This document shows, piece after piece, positions 11,295 to 20,878 of a stretch of DNA of 64,000 bases (its first letter is position 1; each line of letters starts with the position of its first letter). Below the pieces are notes generated by a model. That model was given only the letters and a program-made list of their open reading frames with translations. It ran no database searches and was not told the origin of the DNA. Both the position numbers and the translations under genes were made by a program. The DNA is from Closterium sp. NIES-65 (lineage: Eukaryota > Streptophyta > Zygnematophyceae > Desmidiales > Closteriaceae), in the NCBI GenBank assembly GCA_948144175.1, contig CANXME010002517.1, positions 1,116,001-1,180,000 on the forward strand, given 5' to 3'.

Positions 11295-12600
11295 AGCAGC
11301 AGCAAAACACTGGAACTCCTCCTGCGTGTCCTCAAAGACGTCCGTGCTAAGAGCACACTCACCCCCGACGGACGGAGGACAGACAGACTTAGACTCAGCA
11401 ACGAGACTAGCGGCGTAGTCTAGACGACAGCGAGCAGCAAAGTCGACAAGCTCAGCAACTAGGGCAGACGCAGCAGTGGATGCAAAGGAAGGGTCAGTGA
11501 CAACAGTAGCCAGAAGACGCGTGACAGTAGGACTGGCAGCACGAAGAGAGTGAGACGCCGGGTCAGCAAGAGCAGGAAGAGAGGACTATGGAGGACACGC
11601 TGCGGAGCAGTGGAAGGACGCAGTGCCATCTGGTGTGTGCCTGGGACCGCAGGAGGACGCGGACGCGGAACACGACTACTAGTGCAAGTAGCACGAACAG
11701 GCGACGCAGGATGAGACGCAGGCGCACGACGCTCAGCAAGACCTCTAGTAGGACCGGTGTAGGGAGAGGGAGCAGGCAGTGGGGAGGCGGGCTGTAACTG
11801 CGACTCAGACTGGACAGGTGGCGGACACTCTAAGGAAGGAGCAGGACCAGGAGAAGGCAGGAGACGAACAACCTTCTCAAGGAGCGGAACGAAGTACGGC
11901 CGTGGCCGCGCAGCACCTCCAGAGCCAGCAGGGACAGCACCAGCACCAGTAGTACCCCCAGCTGGAGCACCGCCAGCTCCAACACCCTCAGAAGCAACAG
12001 CGCCAGTTGCACCTCCAGCGCCAACACCCCTAGCAGCTCCAGCTCCAGCCGGACCACCGTAAGACTCGACAGCCACAACTCCAGTACCTCCAGCAGCACC
12101 TGCTCCAGAAGCTCAATCAGCAGCTCCAGCACCACCACCAGCTCCAGCACAAGGAGCACCCCCAGGCCCAGCAGCTCCAGTACCTCCAGTACGAGCACCT
12201 CTGGAACCCGTGGCACCAACACCCTTAGTAGCAGCAGAATTGCCAGCGCCAGCAGCACCTCTAGCTCCAGCAGCACGGCTCCAGCGCCGAGCAAACCACT
12301 CGCGCAGCTCCTGAGGAGAGGGGAGCTCCCGCCGGGACGAAGCACCCGAGGGACCCCCAGACCCAGCACCTCCAAACTCCACACGAATAGGCCCAGCACC
12401 CTCAAGCTCCGCACCCCCAGGCTCTGCACCCCCAGACCCAGCACCTCAAGGCTCAGCATATCCAGACTCAGCACCCCCAGGCTCAGCACCCCCAGACTCA
12501 GCACCCCCAGGCTCAGCACCCCCAGGCCCCGCACCCGCAGGCTCAGCACCCCGAGTAGCACCAGAGTCAACAGCTACCTTGACAGGCTCGACTGCGTCTA
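11295..12600 (-). pseudogene. T4 linker between integrase and RT
   Basis: Several short open pieces in shifting frames encode SLVAESKS/VCPPSVGG and YFVPLLEKVV blocks, Ala/Gly-rich text (about 11930-12300) and A-E-P-G-G repeats (about 12400-12560). This is the same spacer as in the other family members. No catalytic motif is expected here. Confidence 0.7.
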
Positions 12601-13480
12601 CCTGGGACACACCTGAGGGGGCAGGACCCTGAGGGGGAAGGGGGTCTACCGGGGGGGGACCTGGCGCGAGGAAGAGCGGCGGCGGGGGGAGGGGCGCAGT
12701 GCGGTAGGGGAAGAGACGGTTGTAAGGAACCGACTCGTCAAACGTGACGTCCTGGGAGAACAGAACCCGGCGCGAGGTGGGGTGGTAAAACTGCCAACCA
12801 GGCGCGTCAAGGGGGAAGCCAAGGAAGACGCAGGGAACAGCACGGGGGGGTAGCTTGTCCGAAGACAAGTCGCGGACAAAAGCCCGAGATCCCTAGACAC
12901 GAAACGCAGACGCATCGCCAACCTTCCCCGTCCACCGCAGAGTAGGGGAGGTCTCTGGCAAGGAGACTCGGGGCTCAAGGTTAATCTGATGTGCCGCGTA
13001 CTGAACCGCGAACGGCCACAGAAAATGGGGAGCAGCCGCATGGATCATGGACGTACGAGCGACGTCCATGACCATGCCAATGCGGCGCTCAGCAATCCCA
13101 TTTTGCTGTGGAGAGGCCGGAAGCGTGAACGTCTGGCGGATGCTCTGTGCACGACAGAAGGCTCCCAGTAGGCCAGAGGAGAACTCTCCGCCTCTGTCAG
13201 AGTGCAGACGCAGAACAGGAAAGTCCGAGCCGAAACTCTCTCTGAGCTGGAGACGAGCTGCGCGGATCCAGTCGATCAACACCTTAGTGACGTCACCCTT
13301 GCTACGCAAGGGGAAAACCGTGGTGTAACGCGAGTAGTCGTCAACCACCAACAGGAAGTAACGCTCGTGACCCTAGCCACGCACGCGGGCGGGGCCCCAC
13401 ACGTCCATGTGAAGAGTCTGCAGGGGAGCATCTGTCGGAGGAAACTCGGAGGAGTGAGGAGCGGCACGCTGCCGCCCCTC
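12601..13480 (-). pseudogene. T4 integrase remnant
   Basis: A 152-codon open stretch (12893-13351) contains VVDDYSRYTTVFPLRSKG, LHSDRGGEFSS and QQNGIAERR, so the second Asp and the Glu of the DD35E core survive. The first Asp (LHMDVWGP) lies just upstream, before an in-frame TAG at 13371-13373 where sisters have Gln. A second TAG at 12891-12893 replaces Trp in RVWGSRAF. The C-terminal part includes SADKL and the SQDVTFDESVPY block. Confidence 0.85.
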
Positions 13481-15573
13481 GACGCAGGGAACGCAGGTAG
13501 GGGCAGGCCCCGGAGGGAGGGGGGGGGGGGACTGGGGGAGACCAGAGACAAGGTAACGGGAGGCCATGCCTCGGAGACGAGGCAGGGAGGGGTGACCAAG
13601 GCGGTGGTGCCAGAGGAGAGTCTGGTGGGACAGGAGACGACACGAGCAGGGAGCAGACTCAAGACCAGACCTGGACGCTGCAGCAAACACCTGACCCGAC
13701 GCAGCTACCTGACCAGACTCAGCAACCGGAGGAGACTCAGTAGTCAGTGTCGACCCCGGCTGATGGGTAAACGTGGCCAAGTGTCGGCCCGTCCGAGAAC
13801 ACGTACAGTGGGTCACCCGCTGACTCGCAGGAGTGAACTGGTCAACCCCCCCATCCTGTAGATCAGCACCACTCACCAAGTTCGTAGAGAACGAGGGGAG
13901 GTAAAGACCCGACAGGGTGCCAGAGGGGGCCGCCGGACACGGTAAGACAGTGGAGAAGTGGGCAAGGACACGACCCCCAGAGGGGTCCGCCAGGGAGACC
14001 GCAACTGGCCGACTAAGCAGCGTAAGCGTGGTGCGGTCTCGAAAGAAGGAGCGGGAAGCACCCGAGTCAAGGGTGAAGGTGTGCATGGCCTGAGCCAACG
14101 TGGTACCTGAGAGAGCAGACTCACCAGCACCTGGGGCAGCAGACGCACTAGCACCTAGAGCAGCAGCGTCACCAGCACCTAGAGCAGCAGCCTCAATGCC
14201 CGGGTCAGGCGGAACACACAGGTAACAGTCACCCTCATCACTAGTAGACACAACATACATGGCAGCAAGAATAGCATCATAATCCAGATCAAAGATAGCA
14301 ACCCCCGACCTAAGCAGCACGCCCCAACGGGGGATCTCAGTGGCGTCAGGGAACTGGAGACGCCAAGCATCCGTCAGGCGGCCGAAGCAGCGCTGGGTGG
14401 TGTGCGGGCCACCGCACGGCTCACCAGTGCGGTCGCCGGTACGCAGGACGTAGGCACAAGGACCAGCACCCCCACCCCGCTGACGTGCAGCGTACCATTC
14501 ATGAAGCTGCTGGGGGGGCGAGGTCTCATGAGTGCGCTGCTGCTGCTGTCGCTGACCACCACCGAAGCCGCCCCGCTGCGCAGAGCCACCCCGACCAGCT
14601 CCACCTCCGCCGCCGCCACCTCCGCCACCGCAGACTCCGCCTCCTCCTCCGCTCCCACCGCCAACGCCACCGCAGCCTCCGCCTCCACCGCCGCCACCGA
14701 AGCCCCCACCCCCGCCACCACTCCCACCGCCACCCCCACTCCCTCCGCCGCCTCCACCGCCACCTCCACCGCCCCCGCCAGCCCCTCCAGCTCCCTTGCC
14801 CTTGCCGGTGCGGCGTCTCCCGCTAGGGGCAGACGCTGCGCCGACCGACTCGGTGCCAACGAAGTCGACGGCAGCAGCAGAGGCAACAGAGGGCAAAAGT
14901 GGGGAGGGGGAGCACCCCTCAAAGAAGGGGGTACGAGGGTCACCACGAGAGGCTCCTACAGCGTCTATACTCTTCTGAGCGCCAGGAGGCGCTCCTCGAG
15001 GAGGTTAACGGTGAGTGTGGTGGGGCAAACAGAGAGGAAGTGGTCCCTGACCGAGCAAAGGGAGTCAGGGAGCCGGGTGACTAGGTAGTAGAGGGTGATG
15101 TACATGGGGGGGGGGGGGTTCTTGGCGCAGATGTCAGCAGGAAGCGCAGCACGGTAGTGGGTGTCACTAGTGCGAAGGTGCGTAATGAGGTCAGCGACAG
15201 TGGGAAAGGCGGCGAGGTCAGGGAACAGGTACGGCAGCATGAGGCGGCTAAGGGCAGCAGTGGCAGGGGAAGAGTAGCATGCGACTACAGCGTCGTACAA
15301 GGTCTTAGCACTCTTAAAATGACTAAAGTGCGCGCGCTCAGTGGACGGCAAGTGACTACGCACAGCAAGACGGGCAGCAGCATCGCGTGTAGCCCACTGG
15401 GAGTGAACAGTGCTGTCAGGATCGGCAGTAGGGGCAGGAGAGGCGCCAGACGTGAGATCGAATAGTGGGAGACCGTCTTTCCTATCACACTGTAGGAAAA
15501 TCTGCAGATCATCGACCCAGACATCAAAGTTGACAGCCCGACCCTTAGCATCAAAGGTGAGAACGCTAGGGGT
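13481..15573 (-). pseudogene. T4 gag, protease and pre-integrase remnant
   Basis: From right to left: capsid-like gag (HLPSTERAHFSHFKSAKTLYDAVVA), a run of 13 G on the plus strand at 15106-15118 that keeps the frame, LTVNLLEERLLA followed by a frameshift near 14975, then a long open stretch. That stretch has the Gly-rich region (about 14560-14800), a finger of the CX13CX3HX4C type (about 14390-14460), the protease motif TLDSGASRSFF (about 14050) and LLWHHRLGHPS. The protease active site is intact. Confidence 0.85.
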
Positions 15574-16402
15574 TGTTGGTGCAACCCTACGGTTTGCACT
15601 CGGCTTGTTGTCCGTGTGCGTGCATGTGTGTGTGTATGGAATGGTATGAGGGCATGGGATAATATATATTTCATGCTTATAATTGTGTGTGAATGTTAAG
15701 TCATGATGTCGAGTGTGTGTGTCGAGTCAATAGCGAGTTATCGCTAGACGCGTGTTACGCGGTCGTTTGTGTCTAGCGCGCGGTTTCTATTTTGTCGTGC
15801 GCGGTTTCTATTATGTCCTGTGTTGAACGTTCGGCGTGTCGCAGGTGTGTGCAGAAGACCCATCAAGAACTCAAGGATGAGTTTGTGATGAAGAGCCCGA
15901 GCCTTGGTGTCAAGCCTCAAGTGATTTCGAAGCTCGCCACAAGGGTACACCTCAAGATATTGAAGATAGTTACATTACTTTGTGTAGTGTAACATTTCAC
16001 TTTGTGTAGGCCCTAGTGAAGGGTAGTTTCGAGACCCTTCGTGGTTGGGGACAGTGTGGCACTGTTCCACATCACTATACCTCGGCTCTTGGGGTTTGTA
16101 GGAGCTGGGAGTCATTCCCAACTCGTAACTCTTCATATCTCTTCCTATTTTGTGTTCTAAGACTATAGTGGCTGCCATAGTGCCGTTCGTTCAAACCATC
16201 ACTGTGTCGTCAATACTTGGTGAAATTGTGCGATCTAAATTGCCAATTGTAGGCGACGTTCAGACGCTCCAGATCCAAGTTGAATCAGGTCATTTGAAGT
16301 TGTGACCAGAACGCTACGAACGTTTGAAGCCGCTGTGCAGAAATCCGACTGTGCACTCTATCTTTCGTTTTAGGCACATTGGAGCCTATTGTGACTATAA
16401 TA
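15574..16402. mobile_element. T5: 829-bp unclassified insertion in T4 gag
   Basis: The T4 gag start is split so that the 5' codons lie at 16403-16413 and the rest resumes at 15573. The motif GGGGT (up to TAGGGGT) occurs on both sides, at 15569-15573 and 16403-16407, as a target-site duplication. The insert starts TGTTGGTGCAACC and ends GACTATAATA. It is AT-richer than its surroundings, has no long ORF, and contains an inverted pair CGCTAGAC...GTCTAGCG near 15742-15780. The start looks like an LTR, but the end lacks CA. It could be a solo LTR or another non-autonomous element. Confidence 0.7.
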
Positions 16403-16413
16403 GGGGTAGCCAT
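16403..16413 (-). pseudogene. T4 gag start codons
   Basis: The minus strand reads ATGGCTACCCC, the M-A-T-P start shared with T7 and T9. The ATG is the complement of 16411-16413. T5 separates it from the remainder of gag. Confidence 0.8.
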
Positions 16414-16766
16414 GACAGCAGCAGCAGGCTGGTAGCAGTAGCAGCAGGCGCGGCTTGGCGGTGCTCTTACCAGGGCGGGTGGGTAGGGGCCCGCAAGTGG
16501 TGGGGCAGGGCCGAGGCGCGTCGGCAGGGACAGGGCCGCGATGGCGGCGGCGGCTCCTGCTGTCGGCAGCGGCGGCGGTTGCGGCCCCGGCAGCGGCGGT
16601 GGCGGCGGTCACGGCAGCGGCGGCTGCGGCCCCGGCAGTGGCAGCGGCAGCTGTCACGGCAGCGGCGGCGGCTGCTGCTATCGGCGGCGGCGGCTGCTGC
16701 TGGCGTCGGCTGCTGCTGTCGGCGGCGGCGGCTGCTGCTGCTGCTGTGGAGGAGCCGAGAAGGGGC
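16414..16766 (-). other. T4 leader, left part
   Basis: This is untranslated leader between primer site and gag. It is dense in GCC/GCT-type triplets (16530-16750) and gives spurious poly-Ala, poly-Gly and poly-Arg reading frames on both strands. T6 is inserted at its right edge; the leader resumes at 24467. Confidence 0.7.
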
Positions 16767-16898
16767 TGTCAAACATTATATATGTTGTGTTAGTTTAGGC
16801 TACAGTGGGTTAGCCTATAGGGGGTACACATTTCTAGGGTTAGGTACTTGTACTCATTTCACTGCTAGTTCATTCATTCCTGTTCAGTGATTCCAACA
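16767..16898 (+). repeat. T6 5' LTR
   Basis: It is 132 bp, TGTCAAACATTATATATG to GATTCCAACA, with TG/CA ends. The ATTATATATG stretch near the start is a possible TATA element. Confidence 0.92.
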
Positions 16899-16915
16899 TG
16901 GTATAGAGCAGGTCC
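16899..16915 (+). promoter_or_regulatory. T6 primer-binding site
   Basis: TGGTATAGAGCAGGTCC begins immediately after the LTR. It differs from the plant initiator tRNA-Met complement TGGTATCAGAGC by lack of one C. T4 and T7 share the same gap. Confidence 0.8.
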
Positions 16916-16979
16916 TTCCTAGGACCGAAATTTTCTAAGGGCCCACCACTACGTAACTACCTACCTACCTACCTACCTG

Positions 16980-17810
16980 TGCCCTAGGGCGCCTCGACGT
17001 GTCACGCCCCTAGAGGCCCCTCTTGACGGCCCCGCGCTAGCCCCGTTCAGGCCCCGTCGGCCCCACGCCCGCTCTCCCTAGCGGCCCCGTTCAGGCCCCG
17101 TCGGCCCCTTTAAGGCCCCGTTCAGGCCCCGCACTAGCCCCGTTTAGGCCCCGTCGGCCCCGTTTCAGGCCTCGTCGGCCCCGCGCTAGCCCCTCTCAGG
17201 CCCCGTCGGCCCGCGCTAGCCCCGTTTCAGGCCCCGTCGACCCCGTTTCAGGCCCCGTTGGCCCCGTTTCAGGCCCCGTCGGCCCCGCGCTAGCCCCTCT
17301 CAGGCCCCGTCGGCCCGCGCTAGCCCTGTTTCAGGCCCCGTCGGCCCCGTTTCAGGCCCCGTCGGCCCCGCGCTAGCCCCTCTCAGGCCCCGTCGGCCCG
17401 CGCTAGCCCCGTTTCAGGCCCCGTTGGCCCCGTTTCAGGCCCCGTCGGCCCCGCGCTAGCCCCTCTCAGGCCCCGTCAGCCCGCGCTAGCCCCGTTTCAG
17501 GCCCCGTCGGCCCCGCGCTAGCCCCTCTCAGGCCTCGTCGGCCCCGCGCTAGCCCCATTCAGGCCCCAATCGGGCCCGCGCTAGCCCCGTTTCAGGCCCC
17601 GTCAGCCCCGTTTCAGGCCCCGTCGGCCCCGCGCTAGCCCCGTTTTGGCCCCGTCGGCCCCTTGCTAGCCCCGTCAAGGCCCTGTTTGGCCCCGCGCTAG
17701 CCCCGCTCAGGCCCCGATCGGCCCCGCGCTCGCCCCTCTAGGGCCCCAACCGGCCCCGTGCCGACCTCGCCGACCCATGCCCACCACCTATAGGCCCCGG
17801 GCGGCCCGTT
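16980..17810 (+). repeat. T6 leader C-rich minisatellite
   Basis: Interspersed short blocks of GGCCCCGTCGGCCCC, GCGCTAGCCCC and CGTTTCAGGCCCC are repeated many times without strict periodicity. No ORF of note is present. Similar but differently spelled C-rich arrays occupy the leaders of T4, T7, T9 and T10. Confidence 0.8.
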
Positions 17811-18010
17811 CCCGCCGCAGCACACGAGGGAGAGCGGGCGGCCCGTCCCCGCCGTGATCCGAGCCGCGCGACCCGAACCGCGCGCCCCGACCCGAGCCGC
17901 GCCACCCAGCCGAGCCGCGACCCGACCTGAACCGAGCCGCGCCGCCCTGCCCTACCTGGTTCGTCCTACCTGCTTCTCCTACTGCTACTGCTGCTATTTC
18001 TACTGTTCCT

Positions 18011-20623
18011 ATGGCTAGCCCACAGGTTCACGTGTTCGATGCTGAGGGCCGCCCTGTGAAGTTTGACACCTGGCTCGATGACCTGCACCTCTACCTACAG
18101 CTCACAGCCAAGGATGACATCTCACTGTACGATCACGCCCTAGGCCATGTCACTGCCCCTGCTGCTACTGCTGACAGCACTTCTCGCTCACAGTGGCAGA
18201 CTCGTGATGCCCACGCTCGCTTCGCCATTCGCAACTCCCTGCCGATAGACGAACGCGAGCACTTTGGTCAGCACAAGACTGCACAGGCACTGTACACAGC
18301 TGTAGTTGCTCGCTACTCCTCACCTCCCTCTGCCGCACTAGGCCGTCTCTCCCTCCCCTACCCGTTTCCCGACCTGGCCTCCTTTCACACAGTCGCTGAC
18401 CTCATCACGCACCTCCGTACTAGTGAGGCCCGCTTCCGTGCCGCCATGACTGCTGAGTTCCTTGCCACGCACCCCCCTCCACTCTGGCTCACTCTCTACC
18501 ACCTAGTCACCCGCCTCCCTGACACACTGCGTGCTGTCAGGGACCACTTCCTAGCTCGTTGCCCCACTGAGCTCACCATTGCCCTCCTCGAGAAGGAGCT
18601 ACTTGCAGCTGAGACTAGCATAGTCGCTGTAGGTGCCTCTCGTGGCGACCCCCGTACCCCGTTCTTTGAGGGGTGTTCTCCCTCCCCCCTTCTTCCCTCT
18701 GTCGCCTGTGCTGCTGCTGTCGACCTTCTTGGTACTGAGAAGGTCGGCGCTGCGTCTGCCTTGAGCGGACGCCGCAGCGGCAAGGGCAAAGGGGGCAAGG
18801 GTGGTGGCGGTGACGGCGGGGGAGGCGGCGGTGGGGGCGGTGGAGGCAGTGGGGGTGGTGGCTCGGCTGGAGGGGCGAGTGGTAGCGGTGGGGGTGGTGG
18901 CGGCAGCGGCGGGGGAGGTGGCAGGAGTGGAGGCGGCGGTTGGGGTGGCGGTGGACGAGGCGGCGGCAGGGGTTGGGGTGGTCGAGGAGGTGGCAGCGGT
19001 GGTGGTGGCCGTGGAGGCACTGGCGGTGGCCAGGGCCAGCAGCACACTCCCTCGCCCCAGGAGGTCCGTGAGTGGTACTCTCAGCACGGGGGTGGGGGTG
19101 GTCTTAGCTGCACGTACGTCATTCGCACTGGTGACCGCACTGGTCAGCAGTGTGGACGACCGCACGCCACAAAGCGCTGCTTCTCTCGTCTCGACGACGC
19201 TTGGCGTGTTCAGTTCCCTCAGGCCACTGAGCTGCCCCGCTGGGTTGATCTCCTGAAGAAGGGGATTGATATCTATGCTCTAGACTTTGATGCTATTCTA
19301 TCTGCCATGTATGTGATGTCTACTAGTGGAGAGGGTGCTGAGTACTTGTGTGTGCCGCCCGACCCGGGCATTAGGGCCAGTGCGTCTGCCGCTCCAGGTA
19401 CTCGCGTGTCGGCTACCCCAGGTGCTGGTGAGGCTGCTGCTCTAGGTGCTCGTGTTTCTCCCCCCCTTGGTACTGCGTCGACTGCCGCACTGCACACCTT
19501 CACACTGGACTCAGGTGCTTCTCGCTGCTTCTTTCGTGACCGCACTGCCCTTGAGCCGCTTGCTCGGCCAGTTGCTGTCTCCCTTGCTGACCCCTCTGGG
19601 GGTCCGGTCCTTGCGACCTCTTCCACTGTCCTTCCCTGCCCTGCGGTCCCGTCGGGCACACTGTCAGGTCTCCACCTCCCCTCGTTCTCTACGAACTTGG
19701 TGGCAGGATGTGCACTCCAGGACGGGGGTGTTCACCAGTTCACCCCTACCTACGAGCGCGTGACACACTGCACGTGTGCTCGTACGGGCCGTCACTTGGC
19801 TACCTTCACTCGGCAGCCGGGGTCGGACCTGTACACACTGACTACTGAGTCCCCTCTGGTTGCTGCGACTGCGTCCGCGTCCGCGTCAGGTCAGCTGTCC
19901 GCCCCCTGCTCGTGTCGCTCTTTGGCACACGAGATCGTCCTCTGGCACCACCGCCTTGGCCACCCGTCTGTGCAGCGGCTTCGTGCCATGCACTCCCGGT
20001 ACCTTGTCTCCGGCCTGCCCAGGGTCCTTCCTGCCCTCCCACCCTCGCCTGCTCCTACATGTCTCCCCTGTGCCGAGGGACGGCAGCGCGCCGCTCCTCA
20101 CTCCTCCTCGTTCCCCCCGACGACTGCTCCCTTGCAGACACTCCACATGGACGTGTGGGGCCCAGCCCGCGTCCGTGGTCAGGGTCAGGAGAGGTACTTC
20201 CTGATAGTTGTTGACGACTACTCGCGCTACACCTCGGTCTTCCCCTTGCGCACCAAGGGTGAGGTCCCTAATGTCTTGATCCCTTGGATCCGCAGAGCCC
20301 GTCTCCAGCTCAGCGAGCGTTTTCACTCGGACTTTCCTGTCCTGCGCTTGCACTCTGACAGAGGTGGTGAGTTCTCATCTGACCTCTTGGCAGCCTACTG
20401 TGCTGAGCACAGCATTGAGCAGTCGTTCACGCTTCCGGCTTCTCCACAGCAGAATGGGGTTGCGGAGCGCCGCATTGGCCTGGTCATGGAGGTCGCCCGT
20501 ACCTCCTTGATCCATGCGGGTGCCCCCCACTTTCTGTGGCCGTTTGCGGTCCGGTACGCTGCGCATCAGCTCAACCTCTGGCCCCGTGTCTCCTTGCCGG
20601 AGAACTCGCCCACGCTGCTGTAG
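18011..20623 (+). CDS. T6 gag-protease-integrase polyprotein, ended by a premature TAG
   Basis: This is an 870-codon frame starting at ATGGCTAGC. Residues 1-200 form the capsid-like gag part and about 255-345 are Gly-rich. A finger with C367, C381, H385 and C390 has the pattern CX13CX3HX4C. The protease active site D500 lies in TLDSGASRCFF, and WHHRLGHPS starts the pre-integrase domain. Integrase has D714, D783 and E819, exactly DD35E. The frame ends at TAG (20621-20623), where T8 has TGG (Trp) in SPTLLWTGEVGDAS, so it is a mutation and the same frame continues after it. All catalytic residues up to this point look intact. Confidence 0.9.
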   Translation: MASPQVHVFDAEGRPVKFDTWLDDLHLYLQLTAKDDISLYDHALGHVTAPAATADSTSRSQWQTRDAHARFAIRNSLPIDEREHFGQHKTAQALYTAVVARYSSPPSAALGRLSLPYPFPDLASFHTVADLITHLRTSEARFRAAMTAEFLATHPPPLWLTLYHLVTRLPDTLRAVRDHFLARCPTELTIALLEKELLAAETSIVAVGASRGDPRTPFFEGCSPSPLLPSVACAAAVDLLGTEKVGAASALSGRRSGKGKGGKGGGGDGGGGGGGGGGGSGGGGSAGGASGSGGGGGGSGGGGGRSGGGGWGGGGRGGGRGWGGRGGGSGGGGRGGTGGGQGQQHTPSPQEVREWYSQHGGGGGLSCTYVIRTGDRTGQQCGRPHATKRCFSRLDDAWRVQFPQATELPRWVDLLKKGIDIYALDFDAILSAMYVMSTSGEGAEYLCVPPDPGIRASASAAPGTRVSATPGAGEAAALGARVSPPLGTASTAALHTFTLDSGASRCFFRDRTALEPLARPVAVSLADPSGGPVLATSSTVLPCPAVPSGTLSGLHLPSFSTNLVAGCALQDGGVHQFTPTYERVTHCTCARTGRHLATFTRQPGSDLYTLTTESPLVAATASASASGQLSAPCSCRSLAHEIVLWHHRLGHPSVQRLRAMHSRYLVSGLPRVLPALPPSPAPTCLPCAEGRQRAAPHSSSFPPTTAPLQTLHMDVWGPARVRGQGQERYFLIVVDDYSRYTSVFPLRTKGEVPNVLIPWIRRARLQLSERFHSDFPVLRLHSDRGGEFSSDLLAAYCAEHSIEQSFTLPASPQQNGVAERRIGLVMEVARTSLIHAGAPHFLWPFAVRYAAHQLNLWPRVSLPENSPTLL

Positions 20624-20878
20624 ACGGGGGAGGTTGGCGATGCGTCGCGTTTCCGGGTCTGGGGGTCTCAAGCTTTTGTCCGCGATTTGTCTGCGGACAA
20701 GCTCTCCTCCCGTGCTGTTCCCTGCGTCTTCCTCGGCTTTGTCCCGGACGCGTCTGGTTGGCAGTTTTACCACGCCACCTCGCGCCGAGTCTTGCCCTCC
20801 CAGGACGTCACTTTTAACGAGTCCGTCCCCTACTACCGCCTCTTCCCCTACCGCACTGCCCCGCTCCCCCCCCCCCCC
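20624..20878 (+). pseudogene. T6 integrase C-terminal segment up to a 13-C run
   Basis: The frame continues after the TAG with GDASRFRVWGSQAFVRDLSA, LGFVPDASGWQFYHATSRRV and FNESVPYYRLFPYRTAPL. It then meets a run of 13 C at 20866-20878, after which homology to T8 (LFLAPGAA) resumes in another frame. The run length is therefore the cause of the frameshift, or a sequencing error in it. Confidence 0.8.

Noticed and set aside
16324..16890. Frames of 95-188 codons with poly-Arg, poly-Ala and poly-Gly on both strands
   Set aside because: They cross the T5/T4 border, the T4 leader triplet repeats and the T6 LTR, so they cannot be one gene.
18496..19165. Long minus-strand frames rich in Pro, Thr or Ala opposite the T6 Gly-rich gag
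   Set aside because: They are the complement of GGN codons; sister elements give the same frames and no domain is visible.
20621..20623. Reassigned TAG codon (alternative genetic code)
   Set aside because: TAG replaces Trp, Gln and Glu at different places, so no single reassignment fits; mutation is simpler.
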